Source: Butyricicoccus pullicaecorum DSM 23266 (GTDB lineage Bacteria > Bacillota > Clostridia > Oscillospirales > Butyricicoccaceae). From it: a stretch of DNA of 64,000 bases. Location of the stretch: contig NZ_FUXW01000009.1 in assembly GCF_900167005.1 (NCBI RefSeq), positions 1-64,000 of the forward strand, read 5' to 3'. The stretch's first letter is position 1, and each line of letters starts with the position of its first letter. Shown here in pieces: positions 1 through 8,244 of the stretch. Position numbers and translations under genes: made by a program. The notes under the pieces were generated by a model. The model saw only the letters and a program-made list of their open reading frames with translations, searched no databases and had not been told where the DNA came from.

Positions 1-264
1 TGGAAGTAATAAGTAATAGTGAAGAGTGAAGAAGTAGGGAGTGCCGCAAGCGGCACGGATTTTATGTGTGTGATGTTTTTAACTTATTCCTTATTCACTA
101 TTCACTTTTCTCTAATATTTTTGCTCTTACTGGGACTTGTGGAAGTAATAAGTAATAGTGAAGAGTGAAGAAGTAAGGAGTGCCGCAAGCGGCACGGATT
201 TCATGTGCGGCGTGTCTTTACTTATTCCTTATTCACTCTTCCCTATTCTCTATTCTGTTCGGGG
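1..264. repeat. Tandemly duplicated palindromic intergenic repeat (about 139-bp unit)
   Basis: Two copies of one unit lie head to tail, at 1-139 and from 140 to about 264. Both open with GGAAGTAATAAGTAATAG, carry the perfect hairpin GTGCCGCAAGCGGCAC (42-57 and 181-196), and close with an AT-rich CTTATTCCTTATTCAC stretch that is an imperfect inverted repeat of the opening. The second copy ends just before the start of the four-helix-bundle gene. The first copy may extend beyond the window. I see no coding sequence in it. Confidence 0.75.
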
Positions 265-274
265 GTGCTGAGTT

Positions 275-619
275 ATGTCTAGTCCGCTTGGAGATAAATC
301 CAAAGCCTTTGCCTTGGAAATTATCAAAATATGCAATGAGGTCAAGCGTTCCAAGCGAGAAAGCGTGCTTACCAATCAACTCATTCGCTCGGGAACCAGC
401 ATCGGCGCGAATATTCGAGAGGCATTCTATGGACATAGCCGGGCAGATTTCGTCGCCAAACTCCAAATTGCCTTGAAAGAATGTGCAGAAAGCGAATATT
501 GGCTGGAACTTCTCATTGAAAGCGAATATTATAACGATTCTGCGATTCTGGAACAGTGTGTCGAGATGAAAAAACTCTTGATTTCATCTATCAATACTGC
601 AAAAAAGAATATGAAATGA
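275..619 (+). CDS. Four-helix-bundle protein (S23/IVP-like family)
   Basis: 114 residues, almost all helical, with the family signature RSGTSIGANIREA at about residues 37-49 followed by a DFVAKLQIALKE segment and YWLELL. Members of this family occur in 23S rRNA intervening sequences, as Avd-type partners of diversity-generating retroelements, and as stand-alone genes in repeat-rich spacers; the biochemical role of the stand-alone ones is unknown. The start has a GGGGGTG purine-rich stretch about 8 bases upstream. The gene directly abuts a duplicated palindromic repeat, which suggests a mobile cassette. No reverse transcriptase or variable repeat is visible nearby. Confidence 0.8.
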   Translation: MSSPLGDKSKAFALEIIKICNEVKRSKRESVLTNQLIRSGTSIGANIREAFYGHSRADFVAKLQIALKECAESEYWLELLIESEYYNDSAILEQCVEMKKLLISSINTAKKNMK

Positions 620-658
620 GGGCATTTACTCTGTTTGGATGCTTTCCATGAATTGAAA

Positions 659-686
659 GGACACGATCATAATCGTGTTCTTTTTT
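659..686 (+). terminator. Intrinsic terminator after the four-helix-bundle gene
   Basis: Stem GGACACGAT/ATCGTGTTC followed by six T residues. Confidence 0.75.
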
Positions 687-817
687 CTTACCTCAATATA
701 TAAGATAAATTTATAGAAAAATCACAATTCTTAATTTTATTTTATTGACACTTAGCGTTATAATTAGATCAGAAAGAAACAGATACACCATGTATCACAG
801 GAAGGAGCGCTTTCATT

Positions 818-1714
818 ATGTATGACATCCTTATTATCGGTGCAGGCCCTGCTGGTATCAGCGCAGGCATCTATGCAGTCAGCCGCGGCAAGAAGACCCT
901 GGTTCTGGAGCAGGCGCAGGTCGGCGGCATCATCGGCAAGGTCTCGACCGTCACCCATTATACCGCTCTGCAGGCACAGGAAACCGGCGCAACCTTCGCT
1001 GCTCGTATGAAGGAGCAGGCACAGGCTGCGGGCGTGGAAATCGCTTATGAGACGGTCACCGGCGTAGAGCTGACCGGGGATGTCAAGACCGTGCACACCG
1101 ACAAGGGAACCCATCAGGCACGCCGGGTCATTCTGGCAAACGGCGGTACACCCCGTAAGCTGGGCATTCCCGGAGAGATCGAGCTTGCCGGCAAGGGCAT
1201 GGGCCTGAACGCACCGCGCGACGGCGCAGCGTATACCGGAAAGAACATCTATGTCGTCGGCGGCGCAGATGGTGCGGTCAAGGAAGCGCTGTATCTGGCA
1301 TCATTTGCCCGTCAGCTGACCATCATTCACTTTGAAGACCAGCTGGGCTGCATCCCGGAGTTCCGCAATAAGATTGCGGCTGCGGATAACATCAAGCTGT
1401 GCCTGGGTTCGCGTCTGCACGCGGTACATGGCACCGATCAGGTCGAGCGTCTGGAAATCATCAGCGAGCACGACGGCACGGTGCAGACCATTGAAGACCC
1501 CGGCTGCGGTATCTTTGTCTACGCAGGCGTGACGCCCAACACCCAGCTGTACACCGAACTCGACTTGCAGGATGGCTACATCGTCACCAATGATAAGATG
1601 GAGACTTCGGTGCCGGGCGTATACGCAGCCGGAGACATCCGCGCAAAGCAGGTGCGTCAGGTAGCGACCGCGGTATCGGACGGTGCAATCGCCGCGATCA
1701 ACGCTGCGCTGTAA
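818..1714 (+). CDS. Thioredoxin-reductase-like FAD/NAD(P) flavoprotein without the CxxC pair
   Basis: 298 residues with an N-terminal FAD-binding GxGPAG (GAGPAG, residues 8-13), a second dinucleotide motif VVGGADGAVKEALYL (146-160) and a C-terminal GVYAAGDIR FAD motif. It aligns by eye with low-molecular-weight thioredoxin reductase along its length. At residues 131-134, where TrxR has CATC, it has NAPR, so it should not reduce thioredoxin by the normal dithiol route. It could be a ferredoxin- or NAD(P)H-dependent oxidoreductase of unknown acceptor. AGGAAGGAG lies about 11 bases before the ATG. The gene is monocistronic, bounded by terminators on both sides. Confidence 0.85.
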   Translation: MYDILIIGAGPAGISAGIYAVSRGKKTLVLEQAQVGGIIGKVSTVTHYTALQAQETGATFAARMKEQAQAAGVEIAYETVTGVELTGDVKTVHTDKGTHQARRVILANGGTPRKLGIPGEIELAGKGMGLNAPRDGAAYTGKNIYVVGGADGAVKEALYLASFARQLTIIHFEDQLGCIPEFRNKIAAADNIKLCLGSRLHAVHGTDQVERLEIISEHDGTVQTIEDPGCGIFVYAGVTPNTQLYTELDLQDGYIVTNDKMETSVPGVYAAGDIRAKQVRQVATAVSDGAIAAINAAL

Positions 1715-1798
1715 TACATTTCTTTCGTCAAGTCACTCCCCAACCATTTTCCTTTCCAATCTCCCTCTTGCGCACCGTCCCGCATATCCCCTAAAATG

Positions 1799-1828
1799 AG
1801 GACATCCCCTTTCGGGATGTCCTTTTTT
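1799..1828 (+). terminator. Intrinsic terminator after the flavoprotein gene
   Basis: Stem GGACATCCC/GGGATGTCC with a CTTTC loop, then six T. Confidence 0.85.
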
Positions 1829-1925
1829 ATATTCTTTGAAAGTTCTGAAAAAATTTTTTAAGATTCTCCAAACTATTTGCCGCCTGCTCCGGTCTTACTA
1901 TTCGAAAGGAGGCGCACAGTACCTC

Positions 1926-2435
1926 ATGCAGCTGCTAAAAAAACATCCCGCAATCAGCGAAGAAACGTTTCTTGAACTGATCGACGCAAAGAAAGATTCC
2001 TTTTATCGCGTCGCTTATAGCTATACACGCCATCGGGAGGATGCCCTCGACGTGGTGTCTGAGAGCGTGTGCAAGGCCTACACCCATTTGCACCACCTCA
2101 AAGACCCGGATTCCTTTTATCCCTGGTTTTACCGCATCCTGTCCAACACCGCGCTGACCTTCGTCAAACGGCACCGCCGTTTCGCCTCGCTTGAGGACTG
2201 GGACGAAAGCGTCACACCGATGGAGCAAACCGCCGAGATCCTGGCCATGCGCGAAGAATTGGCGCGGCTGGAGCAGAAATACCGCGAGGTTTTGATTTTG
2301 AAATTCAATCAGGATCTTACGTTCCGGGAGATCGCAGAACTGACCGGAAAAAATGAAAATACCGTGAAAACGATCTACTATCACGCACTTGAATTACTGA
2401 GAGAAAGGATGAACCCACATGAAACGACCGAATGA
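1926..2435 (+). CDS. ECF-type RNA polymerase sigma factor (sigma-70 family)
   Basis: 169 residues. Region 2 (about 15-85) contains the helix ending DALDVVSESVCKAY and the DPDSFYPWFYRILSN stretch typical of sigma-70 region 2. Region 4 (about 110-160) contains LEQKYREVLILKF, DLTFREIAELTG and NTVKTIYYHALELLRERM, the DNA-binding helix-turn-helix for the -35 element. I chose the ATG at 1926 because AAAGGAGG lies about 13 bases upstream and homology begins there; an in-frame extension back to 1836 has no homology. Its last 17 bases overlap the next gene, which is membrane-anchored and should be its cognate anti-sigma factor. Confidence 0.88.
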   Translation: MQLLKKHPAISEETFLELIDAKKDSFYRVAYSYTRHREDALDVVSESVCKAYTHLHHLKDPDSFYPWFYRILSNTALTFVKRHRRFASLEDWDESVTPMEQTAEILAMREELARLEQKYREVLILKFNQDLTFREIAELTGKNENTVKTIYYHALELLRERMNPHETTE

Positions 2436-3522
2436 AAGCGAGTTGCTGTACGTTGAAATTCCCGAAGAGCTGGACGCGGCCATTTTGCGTGGAGTTCAGA
2501 ATGGTAAACGCATCATGAATCACAAGAAGTATGTTCAGAGAACGGTGGCAGGCGCTGCCGCAGTATTTGCAATTTTTGTCGGCAGCATCAACGCCTCCCC
2601 TGCCCTGGCTGCAAATTTGGAAGACGTCGCTGTATTGGGCTCGCTCGTGCGCGTGTTCCGCTGGAATACACCTGAGGCCGAAGGCGGTCAGACCGACGTG
2701 ACCGCAAAGGCTGCGGTATCCTTCCAGAGCGGTGCGGACAGCGAACAGCTGACCTTGACCTTTGACGCGGCGAACGCTGCCGCATACAAGGCGAGCCTCG
2801 CCCACTTCCCCGAGACCGTCACCCTCACCCTGCCCAGTACGCAGGAAGTCGGCGTGCTCGAGGAGGTCAACCAGGCACGTGAAAACAGCCGGTTTATCAA
2901 GTCGGTCTACGTGCTTGGCCGCGCAGACGGCGCATCGCAGGTACAGATCGAGTTTGACGTAACGGCTGACGTTGCGGTCGAGGAATATAAGGACCCGGGC
3001 AGCATCGTTGTCCGCCTCAAGGAAGGCGAGTTTGTCGGTCAGAACGTGTACTCGCTGCGCACCCTGTCTATGGATCAGGACGCGCTGACCAAGATGCAGA
3101 AGGACTTCCCCGACGCACGCATCCTGCGTGACGACGGCGAGGGCTGGCTGCTGGAGGTCGGCCAGTACGACAGCGAGCAGGCCGCACAGGACGCGCTCAA
3201 GGCGCAGTCTGCACCGGACAGCCTGATCGTCGAGACCCGCTTCGGCAACAACGTCCCGGCGCACTATGAGAGCATGGAAGCGTTCCAGGATGCCAAGCTC
3301 GAGACAGAGTATAGCCAGCTGCTGAACCAGTCCATGACCATCGACCCCATTCTGGACTTCCTCGACAAGCACATGGCGCAGGCTTCGGACAGCGTCAAGG
3401 ATACGCTGCTGCGCGGTCTGACTGGTTTTATCCGGGATGATGCATCCAAATACGATCTGGATGCGCTGAATCGCTATTATCAGATGGCAGGACAGGACAT
3501 TCATCAGGCACTTGCCGCTTGA
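2419..3522 (+). CDS. Membrane-anchored anti-sigma-like protein (DUF4179-type architecture)
   Basis: 367 residues. An N-terminal cytoplasmic stretch of about 45 residues, with PEELDAAILRGVQNGKR, is followed by one transmembrane segment (about 45-65, AGAAAVFAIFVGSINA) and a large extracytoplasmic domain of about 300 residues. That order matches anti-sigma proteins with an N-terminal sigma-binding helix. The start overlaps the sigma gene by 17 bases, implying translational coupling. I do not recognise the outer domain; the assignment rests on architecture and pairing. Two other sigma/anti-sigma pairs of the same layout occur in this window. Confidence 0.7.
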   Translation: MKRPNESELLYVEIPEELDAAILRGVQNGKRIMNHKKYVQRTVAGAAAVFAIFVGSINASPALAANLEDVAVLGSLVRVFRWNTPEAEGGQTDVTAKAAVSFQSGADSEQLTLTFDAANAAAYKASLAHFPETVTLTLPSTQEVGVLEEVNQARENSRFIKSVYVLGRADGASQVQIEFDVTADVAVEEYKDPGSIVVRLKEGEFVGQNVYSLRTLSMDQDALTKMQKDFPDARILRDDGEGWLLEVGQYDSEQAAQDALKAQSAPDSLIVETRFGNNVPAHYESMEAFQDAKLETEYSQLLNQSMTIDPILDFLDKHMAQASDSVKDTLLRGLTGFIRDDASKYDLDALNRYYQMAGQDIHQALAA

Positions 3523-3590
3523 TCCTCCTTTTACCCCTTTTCTTTTCCCCTTTTTACCTCTTTTTACCGTCCCTGTCCCGCATATCCCCC

Positions 3591-3627
3591 AAAAAAGATG
3601 CCCTCCCGCCGGGGGCATCTTTTTTTG
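3591..3627 (+). terminator. Intrinsic terminator after the sigma/anti-sigma operon
   Basis: Stem AAGATGCCC/GGGGCATCTT with a T7 tract. Confidence 0.85.
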
Positions 3628-3708
3628 CATACGTGGAAACGATTTGCCCTGCTCATCCGTCTTATGAGTAAGAACCCTTGTGAATCACATGGAAAGAAGG
3701 CGACGACA

Positions 3709-4281
3709 ATGAAACGTACACTCTCTTATTTACTCATTTGTGCATTGACGCTGGGATTGCTGGCCGGCTGCGGCGCACCTGCCGACGCTGCCACCGAACA
3801 GCAGCCCGCTGACGAACCGACAACAACGACAACCGAGCAGACGGCACAGGATACGGTGACGCTGGACGGCCTGACCGGCCTGCTGGGCAAAACCGACGCG
3901 GAACTGACCGGGACACTTGGAGAAGGCACCGAGAACTGGACGAGCGATAAGTCGTTCTTTATCGGACGTACCTACGCGGTCACGCTGGAGGACAGCGCCG
4001 CGACGCTGTACACCATCGCACAGGACGATGAAGCGCGCACGGTGCAGTCTCTGTCGGTGTGGTTGAGCGACGGCAGCACGGAGGTCAGTGAGGAGAACGT
4101 AAACGGCTGGATTGACACGCTGACGGCGTATATCGGCGCGGACGCAGAGGTGAGCGGGCCGTCCGAGGGCGGTGCACAGGCCTGGCACTGGAGCCGCGAC
4201 GCGGTCTACTATGACTTGCAGCTGCTCGACCAGATCCTGACCCTGTCCATTCAGGCTGTGACCGGTGGGGAACTGCAATAA
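3709..4281 (+). CDS. Predicted secreted lipoprotein, function unknown
   Basis: 190 residues from the ATG at 3709, which has GGAAAGAAGG upstream. A Lys/Arg N-terminus, a hydrophobic core and the lipobox LLAGC (cysteine at about residue 20) predict a lipid-anchored protein. A Thr/Glu-rich linker (about 25-50) leads into a globular domain of about 140 residues that I do not recognise. An in-frame extension back to 3598 would bury the signal peptide and is rejected. It stands alone between two terminators. Confidence 0.75.
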   Translation: MKRTLSYLLICALTLGLLAGCGAPADAATEQQPADEPTTTTTEQTAQDTVTLDGLTGLLGKTDAELTGTLGEGTENWTSDKSFFIGRTYAVTLEDSAATLYTIAQDDEARTVQSLSVWLSDGSTEVSEENVNGWIDTLTAYIGADAEVSGPSEGGAQAWHWSRDAVYYDLQLLDQILTLSIQAVTGGELQ

Positions 4282-4295
4282 ACGATACAGACGGG

Positions 4296-4330
4296 AAAAG
4301 GACGTTTCCAGAGGGAAACGTCCTTTTTTT
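4296..4330 (+). terminator. Intrinsic terminator after the lipoprotein gene
   Basis: Stem AAGGACGTTTCC/GGAAACGTCCTT around AGAG, with a T7 tract. Confidence 0.88.
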
Positions 4331-4488
4331 ATGGGGAATTGGAACTGAGATCGGGAAGTGAAGTTTGGAGAGGGAAACCGAAAATGGTCTCAGAATGGGA
4401 CAATATGAGACGTTTTGTAAGGCTTCTGTAACTACCATTGCGGCCTGTCCTGTGTTATGCTTAAACAAACGAACAGGAGGGACGTACG

Positions 4489-4806
4489 ATGCAGGAGAGA
4501 CAGAAATTCGCACATTGGCATGCGCGTCTGCGGCGCAAGATGATCCTGTCAACTGTGGGTATTTTGATCTGGGCAGGGCTGGCAGTTTTATCCGGCTGGC
4601 TGTATATCCGTTTTACCGGCGTGGATATTTTCCGCACACCGCTGGGCCGACCGCTGGCGCTTGCGGTGTTGGCGCCGATCGTGGTGACGGTGATTATGCA
4701 GCGTAAGTGGCTGCATTGCCCGCATTGCGGGAGAGCATTGGAGCCCCAGCCGTTCCACGTGCCGGATATGTGCCCGGCGTGCGGAACACAGTTTGACGAG
4801 GAGTAA
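4489..4806 (+). CDS. Small membrane protein with C-terminal zinc ribbon
   Basis: 105 residues. Two hydrophobic segments (about 19-42 and 55-71) are followed by a cytosolic zinc-ribbon pair, CPHC near residue 80 and CPAC near 95. No family name is recognised. AACAGGAGGGA gives a strong ribosome binding site and TGTTATGCT (from 4453) could be an extended -10. The two CxxC knuckles and good initiation signals make it a real gene. It is followed directly by a multi-hairpin intergenic element. Confidence 0.75.
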   Translation: MQERQKFAHWHARLRRKMILSTVGILIWAGLAVLSGWLYIRFTGVDIFRTPLGRPLALAVLAPIVVTVIMQRKWLHCPHCGRALEPQPFHVPDMCPACGTQFDEE

Positions 4807-4807
4807 G

Positions 4808-5176
4808 GGACGCACCCATCCCGCCCGCGGGCGAAATAAAGCTTTCGCTCAAGCCTTTCTCGAAAGGCTTGCGGAGTCTTGAGGCAGAGCCTCAAGTCGC
4901 CCGTCGCAACGGGCGAAACTCCCCTTTTGATTTTCGCTTTTGCGAAAATCAACGAAAAAAAGAATAAAAAAGCGCGTCCGCAGACGCGCAATTCTCTGGA
5001 AAGACCGTCCGAAGGGACGGTCTTTCCTTTTTTGTTTGTTTTCATTGAAACCCGGGTCGGACACCGGGTTTCAAAAAGAGATTCCGCGGCTTGCGAGCCG
5101 CGTCTCAGGGCTCTGCCCTGAGAACCCGCAGCCTTTCGAGAAAGGCTGGCGAAAGCTTCAATGATTGGTGCGGTGC
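4808..5176. repeat. Multi-hairpin intergenic element, copy A (full length)
   Basis: A chain of hairpins fills the space between two convergent genes. In order: outer arm with AAGCCTTTCTCGAAAGGCTT; TTGAGGC/GCCTCAA; TCGCCCGT/ACGGGCGA; GATTTTCGC/GCGAAAATC (4929-4950); GCGCGTC/GACGCGC (4972-4989); AAAGACCGTCC/GGACGGTCTTT (4998-5027, with T-run); TTGAAACCCGG/CCGGGTTTCAA (5045-5074); CGCGGCT/AGCCGCG (5085-5102); CTCAGGGC/GCCCTGAG (5104-5122); outer arm ending GGTGCGGTGC. The outer arms are inverted repeats. It ends exactly at the rsmI stop codon. The central hairpin plus T-tract should act as a terminator. Confidence 0.9.
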
Positions 5177-6025
5177 TTACTCTTGGGCTTCAAGTGCGAG
5201 CTGATACAGTGCATTTTTCTTAACGCCCAGATCAGCCGACACCATTTTGACCGCATCCTTGAGCGTTTCGCCGTTCTCAATGCGCTTTTCTACCGCTTCC
5301 AATGCGCGTGCCATGCGATCATCTTCGGCGTCCTCGTCCACGACATCGGGTGCACCTTCGACGATCATGACAAACTCACCGCGCGGAGCGGTTTCGGCGA
5401 AGTACGCGACCGCCTCCGCCAGTGTCATGCGCAGCGTTTCCTCGTGCAGCTTGGTGAGCTCACGGGACAGCGAGATACGGCGGTCACCGCCGAAAGCCGC
5501 ACACAGATCATCCAGCGTCGCACGCAGTTTGTGGGGTGCTTCATAGAAGATCATAGAGCGTTTTTCGTCTTTGAGCGCGTCGAGGTGTTCCCGACGGGCT
5601 TTTTTGTTGACCGACAGGAAGCCCTCAAAGCACCAGCGGCCGGTGGGCAGGCCGGAAGCGGCGAGTGCGCACACAGCGGCGCAGCATCCGGGGATGGGGA
5701 TGACGGGCACGCCCTCGGGGGCGCACAGGGCGACCAGATCCTCGCCGGGGTCGGAGACCGCAGGCGTACCGGCGTCGGTAACCAGCGCGCAGTTTTCGCC
5801 CCCAAGCAGGCGGGCGAGGATTTCCTCACCGCGCTGACGGCGGTTGTGCTCGTAGTAGCTGACCAGCGGTTTCTGGGGCAGGTCGAGGGCGGTCATGAGT
5901 TTTTTGGTCACGCGGGTGTCCTCGGCGGCGATGAAATCGACCTCAGACATGACCTCACGGGCGCGAGGGGAGAAGTCGCCGAGGTTGCCGATGGGCGTGG
6001 CGACCAGATATAAGGTACCGGGCAT
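5177..6025 (-). CDS. rsmI: 16S rRNA (cytidine1402-2'-O)-methyltransferase RsmI
   Basis: 282 residues, the normal RsmI length. It modifies the ribose of C1402 in the decoding centre using S-adenosylmethionine. Tetrapyrrole-methylase-fold motifs are clear: LVATPIGNLGD near residues 7-17, AAEDTRVT near 34-41, LVTDAGTPAVSDPG near 80-93 and FYEAPHKL in the middle. It lies 41 bases downstream of the trmN-like gene and is probably co-transcribed with it. Its stop codon abuts hairpin element A. Confidence 0.95.
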   Translation of the reverse strand: MPGTLYLVATPIGNLGDFSPRAREVMSEVDFIAAEDTRVTKKLMTALDLPQKPLVSYYEHNRRQRGEEILARLLGGENCALVTDAGTPAVSDPGEDLVALCAPEGVPVIPIPGCCAAVCALAASGLPTGRWCFEGFLSVNKKARREHLDALKDEKRSMIFYEAPHKLRATLDDLCAAFGGDRRISLSRELTKLHEETLRMTLAEAVAYFAETAPRGEFVMIVEGAPDVVDEDAEDDRMARALEAVEKRIENGETLKDAVKMVSADLGVKKNALYQLALEAQE

Positions 6026-6066
6026 AAAGAGACCCCTTTCTGTGAAGATAGCGGGAAAAGATGGAT

Positions 6067-6771
6067 TTATTTGCCGTAAATGGCGCGGTATTCGTCCGAG
6101 AGCTCACCGTCCGGACGGCAGACCAGCAGGGGAGGCTCGACGATCAGGCCGTCACCCGCGCCGCGCTTGGCCGACACGAGGACGGCGGACGGGGCAGACT
6201 GGGCGGTCTGGTGGACGAAGCGCAGGCGCTTTGGCGTAAAACCGCGGGAGGCGAGACCGGACAGCAGCGGACACAGCCGTTCGGGACGGAACACGATGCT
6301 GCACTGGCCGCCGGTGGGCAGAACCCATGCGATTGCGTCCAGAATGTCGTCAAGATCGGCGCTCTCGTCCTGTCGGGCGGTCTTGTGTGCGCTGTTTGCG
6401 GCATGTTTTCCGGTGTTCGATGCAAAATAAGGGGGATTGCACACGACATACTGCATGGAGGCGTGGGGAAGGAGGCGACGGATTTCGCGCAGATCACCCT
6501 GCACGACGCGCACGTTTTGCAGCTTATTTTGTGCAATGGACTGCGCAAACAGGTCAGCCGGGCCGGGCTGGAGCTCCAGACCGGTGATGGTCAGGTCATC
6601 GCGCCAGCACAGCAGGGCGAGTGCACCCGTGCCGCAGCCAAGGTCGAGCACGCGGGCACGTTTCGGGATGCGGGCGAAGGCCGAGAGCAGGACGGAGTCC
6701 TGACCGAGCTTAAAAAAACGGTCGTCCTGTAACAGGGTCAGACCGTTTGGCAGATGTTCGGCGGACAGCAT
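6067..6771 (-). CDS. TrmN6/YfiC-like tRNA1(Val) adenine-N6 methyltransferase
   Basis: 234 residues. SAM-binding motif I DLGCGTGALAL begins at residue 43, and the catalytic NPPY at 112-115 marks an N6-adenine methyltransferase. The whole protein resembles the TrmN6 family that modifies A37 of tRNA1(Val). TrmN-rsmI gene pairing is common in Bacillota. A good promoter (TTGACA-N17-TATCAT on the minus strand, 6883-6911) precedes it. Substrate assignment comes from family resemblance. Confidence 0.88.
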   Translation of the reverse strand: MLSAEHLPNGLTLLQDDRFFKLGQDSVLLSAFARIPKRARVLDLGCGTGALALLCWRDDLTITGLELQPGPADLFAQSIAQNKLQNVRVVQGDLREIRRLLPHASMQYVVCNPPYFASNTGKHAANSAHKTARQDESADLDDILDAIAWVLPTGGQCSIVFRPERLCPLLSGLASRGFTPKRLRFVHQTAQSAPSAVLVSAKRGAGDGLIVEPPLLVCRPDGELSDEYRAIYGK

Positions 6772-6882
6772 GGGGCAGGCTCCTTTCGTTGCCGGCGAGG
6801 CGGCTCAGACCCGTGCGTCGTCCGGACAGGACGGACACGCGGGCGATTTGTACGCCTTTTGGGGCATTTGCTGTTATTTTTT

Positions 6883-6911
6883 ATGATAACAGAAATGGAA
6901 TCGGCTGTCAA
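6883..6911 (-). promoter_or_regulatory. Sigma-A promoter for trmN-rsmI
   Basis: On the minus strand, a -35 TTGACA (6906-6911) and -10 TATCAT (6883-6888) are separated by 17 bases. Confidence 0.75.
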
Positions 6912-6928
6912 ACTGTGCAGGATTGGGT

Positions 6929-6957
6929 TTGACAAACCCGCAAAATATGGATAGACT
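6929..6957 (+). promoter_or_regulatory. Probable promoter for the pyruvyltransferase-like gene
   Basis: TTGACA at 6929-6934, 17-base spacer, TAGACT at 6952-6957. It is divergent from the trmN promoter, with the two -35 boxes about 17 bases apart. Confidence 0.6.
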
Positions 6958-7028
6958 ATATTTGATATCATTTTTTCAGCGACTAGAAAAATACAATGAT
7001 TTTGTAAGAACGAACGAGGAATCAAATC

Positions 7029-8213
7029 GTGAAAAAAGTAATGCTTTATGAGCACGGCGGCAGCCTCAACCACGGCTGTGAGGCGCTCGTCCGCACCATT
7101 TCCGCCATTGCCAAGGAGAAGACCGGGGCAGAGGTCACCCTGTGTTCCTACGCGCCGCGTGAGGATCACGCGTGCAACCTGCAGGAATCGGTGGACACCA
7201 TTGTCCAGAACGATCAGGTACTGCGCCGTTTTTCGCCCGCTTGGTTTGTCTATCAGTTTGACAAGCGTGTCACCCATTCCAAGGCGCTGCAGGATCGTTT
7301 TCTGACCGAAAAGACCTGCCTGCGACTGGCCAAGGACAGCGATGTCTCCATCGCGGTCGGCGGTGACAATTATTGCTATAACAAGGGTCGTCAGTTCTGG
7401 CCGACCGACCGTGCGCTCAGAAAGCAGGGCGAAAAGCTCATGCTTTGGGGCTGCTCGATCGAGCCGCGTGACCTCGACGAGGAATTCACCCGCCAGCTGG
7501 ACTGCTTCGACGTCATCTGCGCACGTGAGTCCATCACGGCTGACGCGCTGCGCGAGGCTGGCCTCGGCGACAAGACCCGTCTGATCCCGGACTCTGCATT
7601 CACCCTGGAAACCCGCGAACTGCCCCTGCCCGACGGCTTCCTGCCGGGCAATACCGTGGGCATCAACGTCTCGCCCATGATTATCTCCAACGAGGAGCAG
7701 GGCGGCGCGACCATGAAGAACTATGTCACCCTCATCGAGCATATTCTGAAAGAGACCGACATGGCCGTCGCGCTCATCCCGCACGTTGTCTGGAGCTATA
7801 ACGATGATCGTCAGCCGCTTCGCATGCTGTACGACCAGTTCAAGGAAACCGGCCGTGTGGTACTGATCGAGGACGCGGGCTGCTCCGAGCTGAAGGGTTA
7901 TATCGCCCGCCTGCGATGTTTCGTCGGCGCGCGTACCCATTCAACGATCGCAGCATACTCGTCCTGTGTGCCCACTCTGGTCGTGGGCTACTCGGTAAAG
8001 GCGAAGGGCATTGCCAAAGACCTGTTCGGCACTTATGAGGGCTACACACTGCCTGTGCAGAGCCTCAAGCAGCCGGATGACCTGAAGAATGCTTTTTGCT
8101 GGCTGATGGAGCGTGAGGACGAAATACGCGCCCATCTGACCGAGATCATGCCGACCTACGCAGCCCGTGCCAAAGAGGCAGGGGATGTGCTGGCCGAGCT
8201 GATGGCTCGCTGA
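7029..8213 (+). CDS. Polysaccharide pyruvyl transferase family protein
   Basis: 394 residues of the WcaK/CsaB-like fold. Features seen are the N-terminal [18 protein letters not shown] loop, a central [11 protein letters not shown] stretch, DVICARES near the domain junction, a VGINVSP strand starting the second Rossmann half and [17 protein letters not shown] in the C-terminal half. The family transfers pyruvate ketals to wall or exopolysaccharide sugars, but the acceptor is not predictable here. It is followed 31 bases later by cysE. No other glycan biosynthesis genes are adjacent. Confidence 0.82.
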   Translation: MKKVMLYEHGGSLNHGCEALVRTISAIAKEKTGAEVTLCSYAPREDHACNLQESVDTIVQNDQVLRRFSPAWFVYQFDKRVTHSKALQDRFLTEKTCLRLAKDSDVSIAVGGDNYCYNKGRQFWPTDRALRKQGEKLMLWGCSIEPRDLDEEFTRQLDCFDVICARESITADALREAGLGDKTRLIPDSAFTLETRELPLPDGFLPGNTVGINVSPMIISNEEQGGATMKNYVTLIEHILKETDMAVALIPHVVWSYNDDRQPLRMLYDQFKETGRVVLIEDAGCSELKGYIARLRCFVGARTHSTIAAYSSCVPTLVVGYSVKAKGIAKDLFGTYEGYTLPVQSLKQPDDLKNAFCWLMEREDEIRAHLTEIMPTYAARAKEAGDVLAELMAR

Positions 8214-8244
8214 CCACCGGCTAACAAAAAGAAGGTTAATTTTT

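Noticed and set aside
745-764. TTGACA and TATAAT before the flavoprotein gene
   Set aside because: Only 8 bases separate the hexamers, so they cannot be -35 and -10 of one sigma-A promoter; the true promoter was not defined.
1836-1925. Upstream in-frame extension of the first sigma factor
   Set aside because: No homology in the added residues and the AAAGGAGG site lies downstream of that start.
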